Shown here one piece after another: positions 1-6,340 of a stretch of DNA of 7,429 bases. Below the pieces are notes generated by a model. The model was not told the DNA's origin and did not search any database. It worked only from the letters and a program-made list of their open reading frames with translations. The DNA comes from CAZLCK01 sp964558235 (GTDB lineage: Bacteria > Actinomycetota > Coriobacteriia > Coriobacteriales > CADBOM01). Position numbers and translations under genes: made by a program. The DNA lies in the NCBI GenBank assembly GCA_964558235.1, contig CAZLCK010000063.1:1-7429 (forward strand), given 5' to 3'. Position 1 is the first letter of the stretch. Each line of letters begins with the position of its first letter.

Positions 1-16
1 ACTTTTTGCGCAACTT

Positions 17-45
17 TTTACATTCAATCAATAGGTTAAGATAGT
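17..45 (+). promoter_or_regulatory. Candidate sigma-70-type promoter for the deaminase gene
   Basis: TTTACA at 17-22 (5 of 6 matches to TTGACA) is followed after a 17-nt spacer by GATAGT at 40-45 (4 of 6 matches to TATAAT). The site lies about 55 nt upstream of the deaminase start codon in an AT-rich leader. The spacing is ideal but the -10 box is weak, and AT-rich DNA yields such matches by chance, so this is only a candidate. Confidence 0.35.
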
Positions 46-100
46 ACAAATAAATAATCCTTTAACTAACCCAAAAGCCTCTCTATAAGAAAGGATCAAA

Positions 101-1432
101 ATGTTATTCACAAACATCAACATCCTTAATGAAAACTTCGAGCTAATAAAAGATCAATATGTTGGTGTTCAAGGAGCATTTATAACCTACATCGGCAATG
201 ACGATCCAAGAAAGCTCTCAGATATTAATTCTGTCTCCACAGACTTTGGTGAGATCTATGATGGTAAAAATAAACTCTTAATTCCAGGTCTTTTTAACCT
301 ACATGCTCACTCAACTATGACGCTCCTTAGAGGATATGCAGAAAACCTACCTTTGCAGCGCTGGCTAAATGAGATGGTCTTTCCATTTGAGGCCAAGATC
401 ACACCTGAAGCTGCACTTCCAGCAACGCGTTTAGCAATTGCAGAGATGCTTCGTTATGGAATAGTTTCTTTTTCTGATATGTATTTTTTCGACGATGCAC
501 GTGCACAGGCTATTGAAGAGTCGGGGATTAAATGCAATATTTCCACATCGATAAGCTGCTTTGACCCAGATGCTCACTACAAAAACCTGCCTCTATATGC
601 AGCAAACGAACATCTTTTCCATGATTTGAATGGCGCTTTTGATGGACGTCTTTTGATGGATATGTGCTTACACAGCGAGTACACAACCACTCCTAATATT
701 GTTAGAGAAGTCGCTGAAAAAACACTCGAATATGGTGTAGGTATGCATGTTCATGTATCAGAGACTAAAAGCGAAGTTGAGGAATGCAAAGAGCGCCACG
801 GTGGACTCACTCCCCCAGCTTATCTAGCTAAACTCGGCGTCTTTGATTCACGCACAACAGCAGCACATTGCGTATGGCTTGAAGACGAAGATATCGAGAT
901 CCTAAATGATAAAGACGTTACAATTGCTACGAATCCAGCTTCAAATCTAAAACTGGGTAGTGGCTTTTTGCCTCTTAAAAAGATTTGTGACAAGGGGGTT
1001 CGTCTCGCAATTGGAACAGATGGCGTTGCAAGCAATAATGCGCATAACCTATTTCGAGACATGTACCTATTAGCAACCATTCATCGCGGTGCAGAACTAA
1101 ACCCTGTTGGTCTTTCACCAGCAGACATTTTGCATATCGCAACCGAAGCTGGAGCATATGCGCAAGGACGCAATGATTGCGGCAAATTAGCGACGGGATA
1201 TCGCGCCGATTTGGTAGTTTTAGATATCGATAAGCCTTGGATGCAGCCTATAACAGACATGGCCACCAATTTGATCTATTCAGAGTCTGGTGAGGATGTT
1301 GTTTTGACGATGGTTGATGGAAAGATCACCTATAAAGATGGTCAATGGGCAAGTATCGATGTTGAAAAGGCCATCGCTGAGACCACTAAGTATAAAGACG
1401 AGATCGTGAGCGATCTCGCAAGCAGTCTTTGA
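101..1432 (+). CDS. mtaD: 5'-methylthioadenosine/S-adenosylhomocysteine deaminase (amidohydrolase family)
   Basis: This 443-residue protein is a metal-dependent amidohydrolase of the TRZ/ATZ and MTA/SAH deaminase group. The group hydrolytically deaminates the adenine ring of S-adenosylhomocysteine and/or methylthioadenosine to the inosyl products and ammonia in the cytosol, clearing by-products of SAM metabolism. Visible signatures in order are the HxH metal pair at His68 and His70 in a PGLFNLHAH context, the WLNEMVFPFEAK segment with Glu97, His218 followed by the SET triad with the likely catalytic Glu221, His256 in TAAHCVW, and the metal-binding Asp307 in GTDGVASNN. The C-terminal part returns to the small beta domain (GYRADLVVLD) typical of the family. 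Length is usual for the family. The ATG at 101 has AAAGGA five nt upstream (90-95), which supports this start. The gene stands alone and converges on moeA. Related enzymes act on other aminoheterocycles (guanine, chlorinated triazines), so the exact substrate is inferred; the fold and deaminase class are secure. Confidence 0.88.
   Translation: MLFTNINILNENFELIKDQYVGVQGAFITYIGNDDPRKLSDINSVSTDFGEIYDGKNKLLIPGLFNLHAHSTMTLLRGYAENLPLQRWLNEMVFPFEAKITPEAALPATRLAIAEMLRYGIVSFSDMYFFDDARAQAIEESGIKCNISTSISCFDPDAHYKNLPLYAANEHLFHDLNGAFDGRLLMDMCLHSEYTTTPNIVREVAEKTLEYGVGMHVHVSETKSEVEECKERHGGLTPPAYLAKLGVFDSRTTAAHCVWLEDEDIEILNDKDVTIATNPASNLKLGSGFLPLKKICDKGVRLAIGTDGVASNNAHNLFRDMYLLATIHRGAELNPVGLSPADILHIATEAGAYAQGRNDCGKLATGYRADLVVLDIDKPWMQPITDMATNLIYSESGEDVVLTMVDGKITYKDGQWASIDVEKAIAETTKYKDEIVSDLASSL
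1399..1418 (+). other. Perfect 8-bp hairpin inside the 3' end of the deaminase gene
   Basis: CGAGATCG (1399-1406) and CGATCTCG (1411-1418) form a perfect 8-bp stem around a TGAG loop, ending 12 nt before the stop codon. No clear run of T follows, so a classical intrinsic terminator is not supported. It might slow RNA decay or assist termination together with the structure just downstream. It is also constrained by the codons for DEIVSDLA and may be incidental. Confidence 0.4.
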
Positions 1433-1438
1433 CACTCT

Positions 1439-1498
1439 CCACAGATAAAGGCAGGAACCTTACATCACGTATAGTAGACAAAATAGTCTGTGGGTTTT
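1439..1498 (+). terminator. Weak candidate terminator structure between convergent genes
   Basis: CCACAGA (1439-1445) is complementary to TCTGTGG (1487-1493), and GTTTT follows on the + strand. The 41-nt interior can form two small 4-bp hairpins, AAGG/CCTT and AGAC/GTCT, giving a branched shape. It fills the 64-nt gap where the + strand deaminase and minus-strand moeA genes end facing each other, where termination in both directions would be expected. The long loop and short U tract make this a weak prediction. Confidence 0.25.
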
Positions 1499-2753
1499 AA
1501 CTAACGCAACCAGCTTCAATATCGATGCGGATACACTTAACTTGCATACCCGCAACTCCGGGCTTGCCTCCCTCAGGGATAATAATGAGGCAATTCGAAT
1601 CCGAGGTTGCTCCAATAATTGCAGAGGACTGTCTTGGTGATGGTGTTGCAATATAGTTGCCATCGCTATCCTTGGAAAGAGTACCGCGCAACAAGAACCT
1701 ACGAGACTCTTTTTTCTTAACATCACTAGCTAAAGTTGCCCATACATACGGACGCTCGAAATCCTTAAAACCCATCGCCTTACGAAGAGCAGGACGGACT
1801 AAAACCTCAAATCCTGTTGCAGAGGCAGCAGGATTCCCAGAAAGCCCAAAAAGCATTGTGCCCTCTGGCATAACGGCAAACGTCTGAGCCTTGCCTGGGC
1901 GCATATTCACATACTCAAACTTCACATCGGACAAACTTGCGATAACCTGCGAGATATAATCGAAATCGCCACCGCATGCTCCGCCACTTGAGATAACATA
2001 ATCGCACTCAGAAACGGCCTTTTCGTATAGAGCACGAATCTCATCAAACTCATCATCGACTATTGGATACAAAACCGGCTCCGCACCAACCTCTTTTACC
2101 ATCGAGGCCAGCGTGTACTTATTTGAGTCGCGCTTTTTGCCCTTGTCCGGAACTTCGGTAGCATCAACTAGCTCACTACCAATCGAGATGATTCCAACTT
2201 TGGGACGCTTATAAACATCAACATAAATATGTCCCGTTGTAGCTAGAAGTCCTGCGCCAGCAGGGCTGATTGTCTCACCTTGTTTAAAGACCAGCTGCCC
2301 AGCCTTTGCCTCCTCGCCAGCTGCCCGCACATTAGCGCCCACCTTAATCGGAGTTTTAAAAATCACCTTATCACCAGTATCTCCATTACCGGTGATTTCA
2401 ACATCCTCGATCTTAACGTTGGTGTCAGAGCCATCCGGCATAGCAGCGCCTGTCATAATCTTAATAGCCTGACCGCTTTGTAACGTTCCCTGATGAAGAT
2501 AGCCCGCACCTATAACATCTATAACATCCAATGAAATCGGATTATCTTCACTAGCATCTGCTACATCGGCGCCGATAATAGCATAGCCATCCATTGCAGC
2601 ATCAGCAAAACCGTTAATGTCGATGTCACTATAGAGATCCTTTGCAACTGCACGACCAATTGCATCGACAACAAAGACCTTTTCAACAGGCATTTTAGTA
2701 ACGTTATCTAAAACGATCTTTACAGCGTCTTCGACAGGAATTAGCTCAGGCAT
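1497..2753 (-). CDS. moeA: Molybdopterin molybdenumtransferase MoeA
   Basis: This 418-residue protein matches MoeA, the enzyme that inserts molybdate (or tungstate) into adenylated molybdopterin in the last step of molybdenum cofactor synthesis. Visible features in order are DAAMDGYA near residues 51-58 (family S-x-MDGYA), the GxxxPxGxD-type region at 102-110 (TGAAMPDGSD), NVRAAGEEAKAG at 141-152, LLATTG at 169-174, PKVGIISIGSELV at 184-196, the pterin-binding SSGGACGGDFDYI at 255-267, MRPGKAQTF at 284-292 and GLSGNPAAS at 303-311, then the beta-rich C-terminal domain IV. Length is normal for the family. The ATG has AAGGA five nt upstream. It lies 39 nt downstream of the flavin reductase-rubredoxin gene on the same strand and is the last gene of the run. 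Several canonical motif residues differ (GGVS to GGAC, GKP to GKA, GLPGNP to GLSGNP), so it may belong to a divergent subfamily found in anaerobes. No other cofactor synthesis gene is in the window. Confidence 0.92.
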   Translation of the reverse strand: MPELIPVEDAVKIVLDNVTKMPVEKVFVVDAIGRAVAKDLYSDIDINGFADAAMDGYAIIGADVADASEDNPISLDVIDVIGAGYLHQGTLQSGQAIKIMTGAAMPDGSDTNVKIEDVEITGNGDTGDKVIFKTPIKVGANVRAAGEEAKAGQLVFKQGETISPAGAGLLATTGHIYVDVYKRPKVGIISIGSELVDATEVPDKGKKRDSNKYTLASMVKEVGAEPVLYPIVDDEFDEIRALYEKAVSECDYVISSGGACGGDFDYISQVIASLSDVKFEYVNMRPGKAQTFAVMPEGTMLFGLSGNPAASATGFEVLVRPALRKAMGFKDFERPYVWATLASDVKKKESRRFLLRGTLSKDSDGNYIATPSPRQSSAIIGATSDSNCLIIIPEGGKPGVAGMQVKCIRIDIEAGCVS

Positions 2754-2792
2754 TTTAGTCCTTCCATTTGCTGCTAAGCATCTATATAAAAA

Positions 2793-3503
2793 CTATTTGA
2801 GCTCAAAAGCAGATTTTGGAACACCACAAAGTGGACACGTCCAATCATCTGGCAAATCCTCAAATGGGGTCTCCCCCTCATAGACATATCCACAAATCGT
2901 GCAAACCCACTTCTTGCCAGAACTGGCATCTGCCATAACCTTGCCTGCATTTACTGCCTTCTCAGCTGGTGTTGCCGACTCGCCCTCACCACTATCAAGC
3001 TTTGGATTGTAGGTTGGAGCATTCTGGGCAGTCTTACCTTTAACAACAGCATGATAATATGCATAGGTCATAGGAGCACGCTCACCAAAAGCCTCGCCGC
3101 CAATCATTTCGCAGATAAAGATTGTATGGGTTGAGGTCTCAACAGAATCTTTAACCTCCATCGTGATATAACCACAAGAATCTTTGATTATTGGAAGGCC
3201 ATCTTTCATCTCATAATCTACACCGTCGAATTTATCATTATCTCGACCCGACCTAAAACCAAAGCCCCCGATGAGTGAAGGTTCACTATCCTCAGCAAGA
3301 ATAGAAACCGCAATTTTACCGGTCTTTTTGATGAGTTCATTGGTGTAATTATTGCGATTGATACTTGCTGCGATTGTTTGCGGATTCGAAGTGATCTGCA
3401 TAACACTATTGGCCGTACATCCGCATGGACGATCGCCGTCCATAGAGGTAACAATATAAACTCCATATGATAAGGAGCGTAAAATAATATCATCCATTGG
3501 CAT
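2793..3503 (-). CDS. Flavin reductase-like/rubredoxin fusion protein (high-molecular-weight rubredoxin type)
   Basis: This 236-residue protein joins two domains. Residues 1 to about 155 form an FMN-binding split-barrel flavin reductase-like domain, starting with the typical LRSLSYGVYIVTS and GCTANSVMQIT segments. Residues about 198-236 form a rubredoxin with CTICGYVYEGE (Cys201, Cys204) and WTCPLCG (Cys223, Cys226), the four iron ligands. A linker of about 40 residues rich in Ala, Gly, Ser and Glu connects them. The architecture matches Hrb of Moorella, known to pass electrons from NAD(P)H to the flavodiiron protein FprA for NO or oxygen reduction in the cytosol. That partner is not visible here, so the electron acceptor is inferred. 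The ATG at 3503 is preceded by AGGAG with a 7-nt spacer; a second ATG two codons later is less well placed. The gene follows typA by 64 nt and precedes moeA by 39 nt. Confidence in the domain call is high. Confidence 0.9.
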   Translation of the reverse strand: MPMDDIILRSLSYGVYIVTSMDGDRPCGCTANSVMQITSNPQTIAASINRNNYTNELIKKTGKIAVSILAEDSEPSLIGGFGFRSGRDNDKFDGVDYEMKDGLPIIKDSCGYITMEVKDSVETSTHTIFICEMIGGEAFGERAPMTYAYYHAVVKGKTAQNAPTYNPKLDSGEGESATPAEKAVNAGKVMADASSGKKWVCTICGYVYEGETPFEDLPDDWTCPLCGVPKSAFELK

Positions 3504-3534
3504 AACGATACTCCTCTCCTATATACGAATAATC

Positions 3535-3547
3535 TTATGCTGCATAA
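3535..3547. promoter_or_regulatory. Short perfect palindrome upstream of the rubredoxin fusion gene
   Basis: TTATGC and GCATAA flank a single T in the 64-nt gap between the typA stop and the rubredoxin-fusion start. The palindrome ends 31 nt upstream of that start codon. The size and place would suit a dimeric repressor or activator site that lets the redox gene be controlled apart from typA. I do not recognise a specific regulator consensus and no strong promoter boxes surround it, so its function is speculative. Confidence 0.3.
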
Positions 3548-3567
3548 ATTGAACTGTCATTTCTCTG

Positions 3568-5409
3568 CTACTTTTTAACAAGCCCATCACGAACCGCTGC
3601 TTTTTTGCGATCCGTCGCATTAAGTAGACGCTTACGCATTCTTATCGATTCTGGTGTAACTTCTACAAGCTCATCATCTTCTATATATTCTAACGCCTCT
3701 TCAAGCGTAAAAATCTTTGGCGGAGTAAGCAAAATTGCTTTATCGGCCGAAGCTGCACGGGTATTAGTAAGCTGCTTTGTCTTCGAAACATTAACTACAA
3801 GATCATTTTCCTTAGCATGCTCACCAACAATCATACCCTCATAACATTGGTCTCCTGGGCTTACAAACATAGTGCCACGTGTCTGCAAAGTATCAAGCGC
3901 ATACGCGACAGCTTTGTCGTTATACATCGCGATCATTACACCGTTTTTGCGCCCAGTTAACTCACCTTTAAAAGTGTCGTATTTTAAAAACCGATGCGTA
4001 AAGATTGCTTCGCCATGCGTTACATTCATGAGTTTAGTTGCAAGACCCATAATTCCGCGTGTTGGGATATAAAAAGTCATAAAGACTTGTTCATCGCGGT
4101 TCACCATATCAACTAATTCACCGCCAGCTGAACCCATAACCTCAATCGCCTTGCCGGAATATTCATTTATAACCTCGATCGAAGCTTCCTCGATTGGCTC
4201 AAGTTTATTGCCGTTCTCATCACGCTTAACTAATACGCGCGGACGGCCAACTTGAAATTCATATCCCTCTCGACGCATCGACTCCATAAGTACCGAGAGA
4301 TGCAAAATTCCTCGACCAGAAACTTCAATACCGCTGCGATCCTCAAGCTCTACGATGCGCATGGTAACATTCGACTCAGCTTCGCGCATCAAGCGCTCAC
4401 GCAACTGACGAGCACCAACGATTGAGCCTTCTCTACCAACAAGAGGACTAGTAGAAGCTTCAAAAACAACGGCCATCGTTGGCTCTTCGATTGTGATTGG
4501 GGGCAGGTCTACGGGATTGTCGGGCGAGGTAACCATATCTCCAATGTCGGCATCTTCTATACCAACAATAGCAGCAATATCACCAGCTAAAACCTCATCG
4601 CATTCAACATGACCAAGCGCTTCAAAGGTATAGAGCTGTTTGATTTGAACAACACGATCATCTCCATTTGACTTACGAACCAAGACCTGATCTTTATTGC
4701 GCAAAATACCAGAGTGCAAGCGTCCAATCGCAATGCGCCCTACAAAATTTGAATGAGTAATAGTGCAGACTTGCAACGCTACAGGGCCATCTACATCATA
4801 GGAAGGCTCTGGAATATGTTCTATGATTGTGTCGAGCAAAGGAAGCATATCGTCATTGTCATCATCTGGCTCATAGCGTGCATAACCCATCGCTGCCGAT
4901 GTATAGACCACTGGAAAGTCAAGCTGCTCATCTGTTGCATCAAGCTCAACCATCAAATCAAAAACTTCGTCCAAAACTTCGGTTGGGCGTGCACCTAAAC
5001 GATCGATTTTATTGATCACTAAAACTGGAGAAAGTCCTATCTCAAGCGCTTTTTTCAACACAAAACGAGTCTGAGGCATTGGTCCTTCAAAAGCATCGAC
5101 CAACACTAAAGCACCATCGGCCATGTTTAAAACACGCTCAACCTCTCCACCAAAATCGGAGTGACCTGGCGTGTCGATAATGTTTATCTTCACATCCCGA
5201 TAAGTTACTGAGACATTTTTTGAAAGAATTGTGATGCCGCGCTCGCGCTCTTGATCATTTGAGTCTAAAACTTGGTCTGGTATATCTTGATTTGCTCTAA
5301 AAACACCTGTGGTTTGTAATATTCTGTCGACCATCGTGGTCTTCCCGTGATCAACATGAGCAATAATTGCGATATTTCTAATCCCTTGATATTTTTTTGT
5401 GTTTGACAT
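3568..5409 (-). CDS. typA: Ribosome-associated translational GTPase TypA/BipA
   Basis: This 613-residue protein is the EF-G-like GTPase TypA (BipA), which binds the ribosome and supports 50S subunit assembly and growth under cold or other stress. All five G motifs are intact: G1 AHVDHGKTT at residues 17-25, G2 in RERGIT at 55-60, G3 DTPGH at 79-83, G4 NKID at 133-136 and G5 SAA at 171-173. Domain II follows (about 205-300, GRIAIGRLHSG), then the EF-G-like domains III and V (about 308-475; SGRGILHLSVLMESMRREGYE is typical) and the BipA-specific C-terminal domain (GTMFVSPGDQCYEGMIVGE at about 512-530). Length is standard and no truncation is seen. The start ATG has AAGGAG 14 nt upstream, a long spacing, but no in-frame alternative start lies closer. 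That ribosome site overlaps the stop codon of the preceding small gene, which suggests coupled translation. It sits centrally in the minus-strand run. Confidence 0.97.
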   Translation of the reverse strand: MSNTKKYQGIRNIAIIAHVDHGKTTMVDRILQTTGVFRANQDIPDQVLDSNDQERERGITILSKNVSVTYRDVKINIIDTPGHSDFGGEVERVLNMADGALVLVDAFEGPMPQTRFVLKKALEIGLSPVLVINKIDRLGARPTEVLDEVFDLMVELDATDEQLDFPVVYTSAAMGYARYEPDDDNDDMLPLLDTIIEHIPEPSYDVDGPVALQVCTITHSNFVGRIAIGRLHSGILRNKDQVLVRKSNGDDRVVQIKQLYTFEALGHVECDEVLAGDIAAIVGIEDADIGDMVTSPDNPVDLPPITIEEPTMAVVFEASTSPLVGREGSIVGARQLRERLMREAESNVTMRIVELEDRSGIEVSGRGILHLSVLMESMRREGYEFQVGRPRVLVKRDENGNKLEPIEEASIEVINEYSGKAIEVMGSAGGELVDMVNRDEQVFMTFYIPTRGIMGLATKLMNVTHGEAIFTHRFLKYDTFKGELTGRKNGVMIAMYNDKAVAYALDTLQTRGTMFVSPGDQCYEGMIVGEHAKENDLVVNVSKTKQLTNTRAASADKAILLTPPKIFTLEEALEYIEDDELVEVTPESIRMRKRLLNATDRKKAAVRDGLVKK

Positions 5410-5423
5410 CTCTGTCTGGCAGT

Positions 5424-5429
5424 CTCCTT
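5424..5429 (-). promoter_or_regulatory. Ribosome binding site of typA overlapping the upstream stop codon
   Basis: AAGGAG on the minus strand shares two bases with the TAA stop (5428-5430) of the preceding 151-residue gene. It lies 14 nt from the typA ATG, longer than the usual 5 to 9 nt. A ribosome ending the upstream gene would sit on this site, so translational coupling is plausible. Confidence 0.55.
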
Positions 5430-5883
5430 AAAAAAGCAGCTCTTCTTCTCCACCTGGAATTGGCGCGTCGTACCAAAAAGACTCATACATTCCAGAATTT
5501 CCATATGCAATGATGGCTGAATAGGCAGTCTTTGCCCCACGCTCCCCAAATTCAACGATTAGAGCATTGTCCGATAATCTCTCATCGTTTTGGAAAAACC
5601 CATCGTAATAGAGCGCATAACAAACCGCATCTTTACCAAGAGTTTTTACAGATGAGCGCGCCTCTATCAAACACACGTCTAGTCCGTCGTCCTCAAAAAC
5701 AAAATACTCACGGGCACCTTCGGCATTTTCAATCATGAGCGTTGGCCAAATACCCTCACCAATCGCCAGCTTATCAAGCGCCATCCCAATCGCATCACAA
5801 GCTAAAGAATCGAGCTCTTTTGAAATTGGAGAAAATTCATCTTGGTTAGTATTTTGAGAATCACTGCTTATGTTTTTGGACAT
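5428..5883 (-). CDS. Conserved-looking protein of unknown function, upstream of typA
   Basis: I do not recognise this family. From the ATG at 5883 the protein has 151 residues, is acidic, and has no signal peptide, membrane segment or metal-binding motif. The first 20 or so residues are polar (Ser, Asn, Gln, Asp) and look disordered. A helix-like segment follows (about 21-40, LDSLACDAIGMALDKLA), then alternating hydrophobic stretches that resemble a small alpha/beta or mainly beta domain (WPTLMIEN, EYFVFED, VCLIEARS, VCYALYYDGFF, NALIVEFGERG, AYSAIIAYGN), and an acidic tail GGEEELLF. The start is uncertain. An in-frame TTG at 5904 would add seven residues but has only a poor AGG upstream, whereas the ATG has GGAG 15 nt and a purine-rich AAGAAAGA close upstream. 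It is followed by typA after 17 nt with overlapping ribosome site and stop. Tight packing between two real genes and a long open frame support it as a real gene. Confidence 0.8.
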   Translation of the reverse strand: MSKNISSDSQNTNQDEFSPISKELDSLACDAIGMALDKLAIGEGIWPTLMIENAEGAREYFVFEDDGLDVCLIEARSSVKTLGKDAVCYALYYDGFFQNDERLSDNALIVEFGERGAKTAYSAIIAYGNSGMYESFWYDAPIPGGEEELLF

Positions 5884-5918
5884 CTGTCTTTCTTTCGTCT
5901 CCAATTAACCTATTTGGC

Positions 5919-6188
5919 TTAAGCCTCAACAGGCTGAATCTTATCTTCAAGCAAAGCCTCCATAGCCTGCGCAAGTTGATCAGCACAAGAGGTTTGACGT
6001 GGGCCGCAAATATTACCTTTTAATCTATCGATAATATATTGTGGAGTTGTGCCCTCCAAAAGACGTCCGATAGCCTTCAAATTTCCGTTACATCCACCTT
6101 TGTACGAGAGGTTTGAGATCTTTTCTCCGTCGTAATCGAACTCGATTTCTTTTGCACAAACCCCGACTGGCTTATATCTATAATGCAT
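5919..6188 (-). CDS. TSCPD domain-containing small protein (TIGR03905 type)
   Basis: This 89-residue protein resembles the stand-alone TSCPD-domain family (TIGR03905), uncharacterised small proteins related to the C-terminal cysteine-rich extension of some vitamin B12-dependent ribonucleotide reductases. Four cysteines are visible at residues 11, 33, 61 and 68, in the contexts VGVCAKEIEF, YKGGCNGN, GNICGPR and TSCADQLA; the last corresponds to the family's namesake TSCPD motif, with Ala in place of Pro. The cysteines could bind metal or act as a redox pair, but this is inferred. GAGGAG lies only 3 nt before the ATG, a close but strong ribosome site. It is the first gene of the minus-strand run, with 14 nt before the next coding frame if that one starts at its TTG and 35 nt if at its ATG. 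Biochemical role is unknown. Confidence 0.85.
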   Translation of the reverse strand: MHYRYKPVGVCAKEIEFDYDGEKISNLSYKGGCNGNLKAIGRLLEGTTPQYIIDRLKGNICGPRQTSCADQLAQAMEALLEDKIQPVEA

Positions 6189-6223
6189 GATCTCCTCTTT
6201 TCTTCTTCACGCAAATTTAGTTT

Positions 6224-6253
6224 ATGTTATCGAGATTCTTTTTAAAACCGCAA
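6224..6253 (-). promoter_or_regulatory. Candidate promoter for the minus-strand gene run
   Basis: On the minus strand TTGCGG (6248-6253) is followed after 18 nt by TAACAT (6224-6229), each 4 of 6 matches to the sigma-70 consensus. It lies about 35 nt upstream of the TSCPD gene start, a suitable place for the promoter of the five-gene run. The boxes are imperfect, so confidence is low. Confidence 0.3.
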
Positions 6254-6257
6254 TTGA

Positions 6258-6266
6258 TGCTATATT
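6258..6266 (+). promoter_or_regulatory. Candidate extended -10 promoter for the DUF169 gene
   Basis: TGC followed by TATATT (6261-6266) matches the extended -10 form TGnTATAAT with one mismatch in the hexamer. No good -35 box is seen at the right distance, as is common for extended -10 promoters. It lies about 75 nt upstream of the DUF169 start. GCAAT (6250-6254) and ATTGC (6269-6273) flank it as a short inverted repeat, which might be an operator or may be chance. Confidence 0.35.
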
Positions 6267-6326
6267 ACATTGCAGGGAACTCAAAAAATTTGCTCATAAG
6301 GGAAGCGGTGCTAACCATGCACTAAA

Positions 6327-6333
6327 AAGGAGG
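6327..6333 (+). promoter_or_regulatory. Strong ribosome binding site of the DUF169 gene
   Basis: AAGGAGG, a full Shine-Dalgarno match, lies 7 nt before the ATG at 6341. It decides this start over the in-frame ATG codons at residues 6 and 9 and predicts efficient translation. Confidence 0.8.
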
Positions 6334-6340
6334 GGTTTCG

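Noticed and set aside
820..1269. Three short minus-strand frames antisense to the deaminase gene
   Set aside because: All are shadows of the amidohydrolase frame, without ribosome sites or motifs of their own.
1460..1726. An 88-codon minus-strand frame overlapping the end of moeA
   Set aside because: It is out of frame within moeA, whose frame carries clear family motifs, and has no domain of its own.
4753..5015. Overlapping + strand frames inside typA, one rich in Cys, Trp and Ile
   Set aside because: They are antisense to the conserved GTPase domain of TypA, and the odd composition follows from reading its codons in reverse.
5265..5555. A 96-codon minus-strand frame across the typA start and the upstream gene
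   Set aside because: It overlaps two better-supported genes in another frame and shows no recognisable motif.
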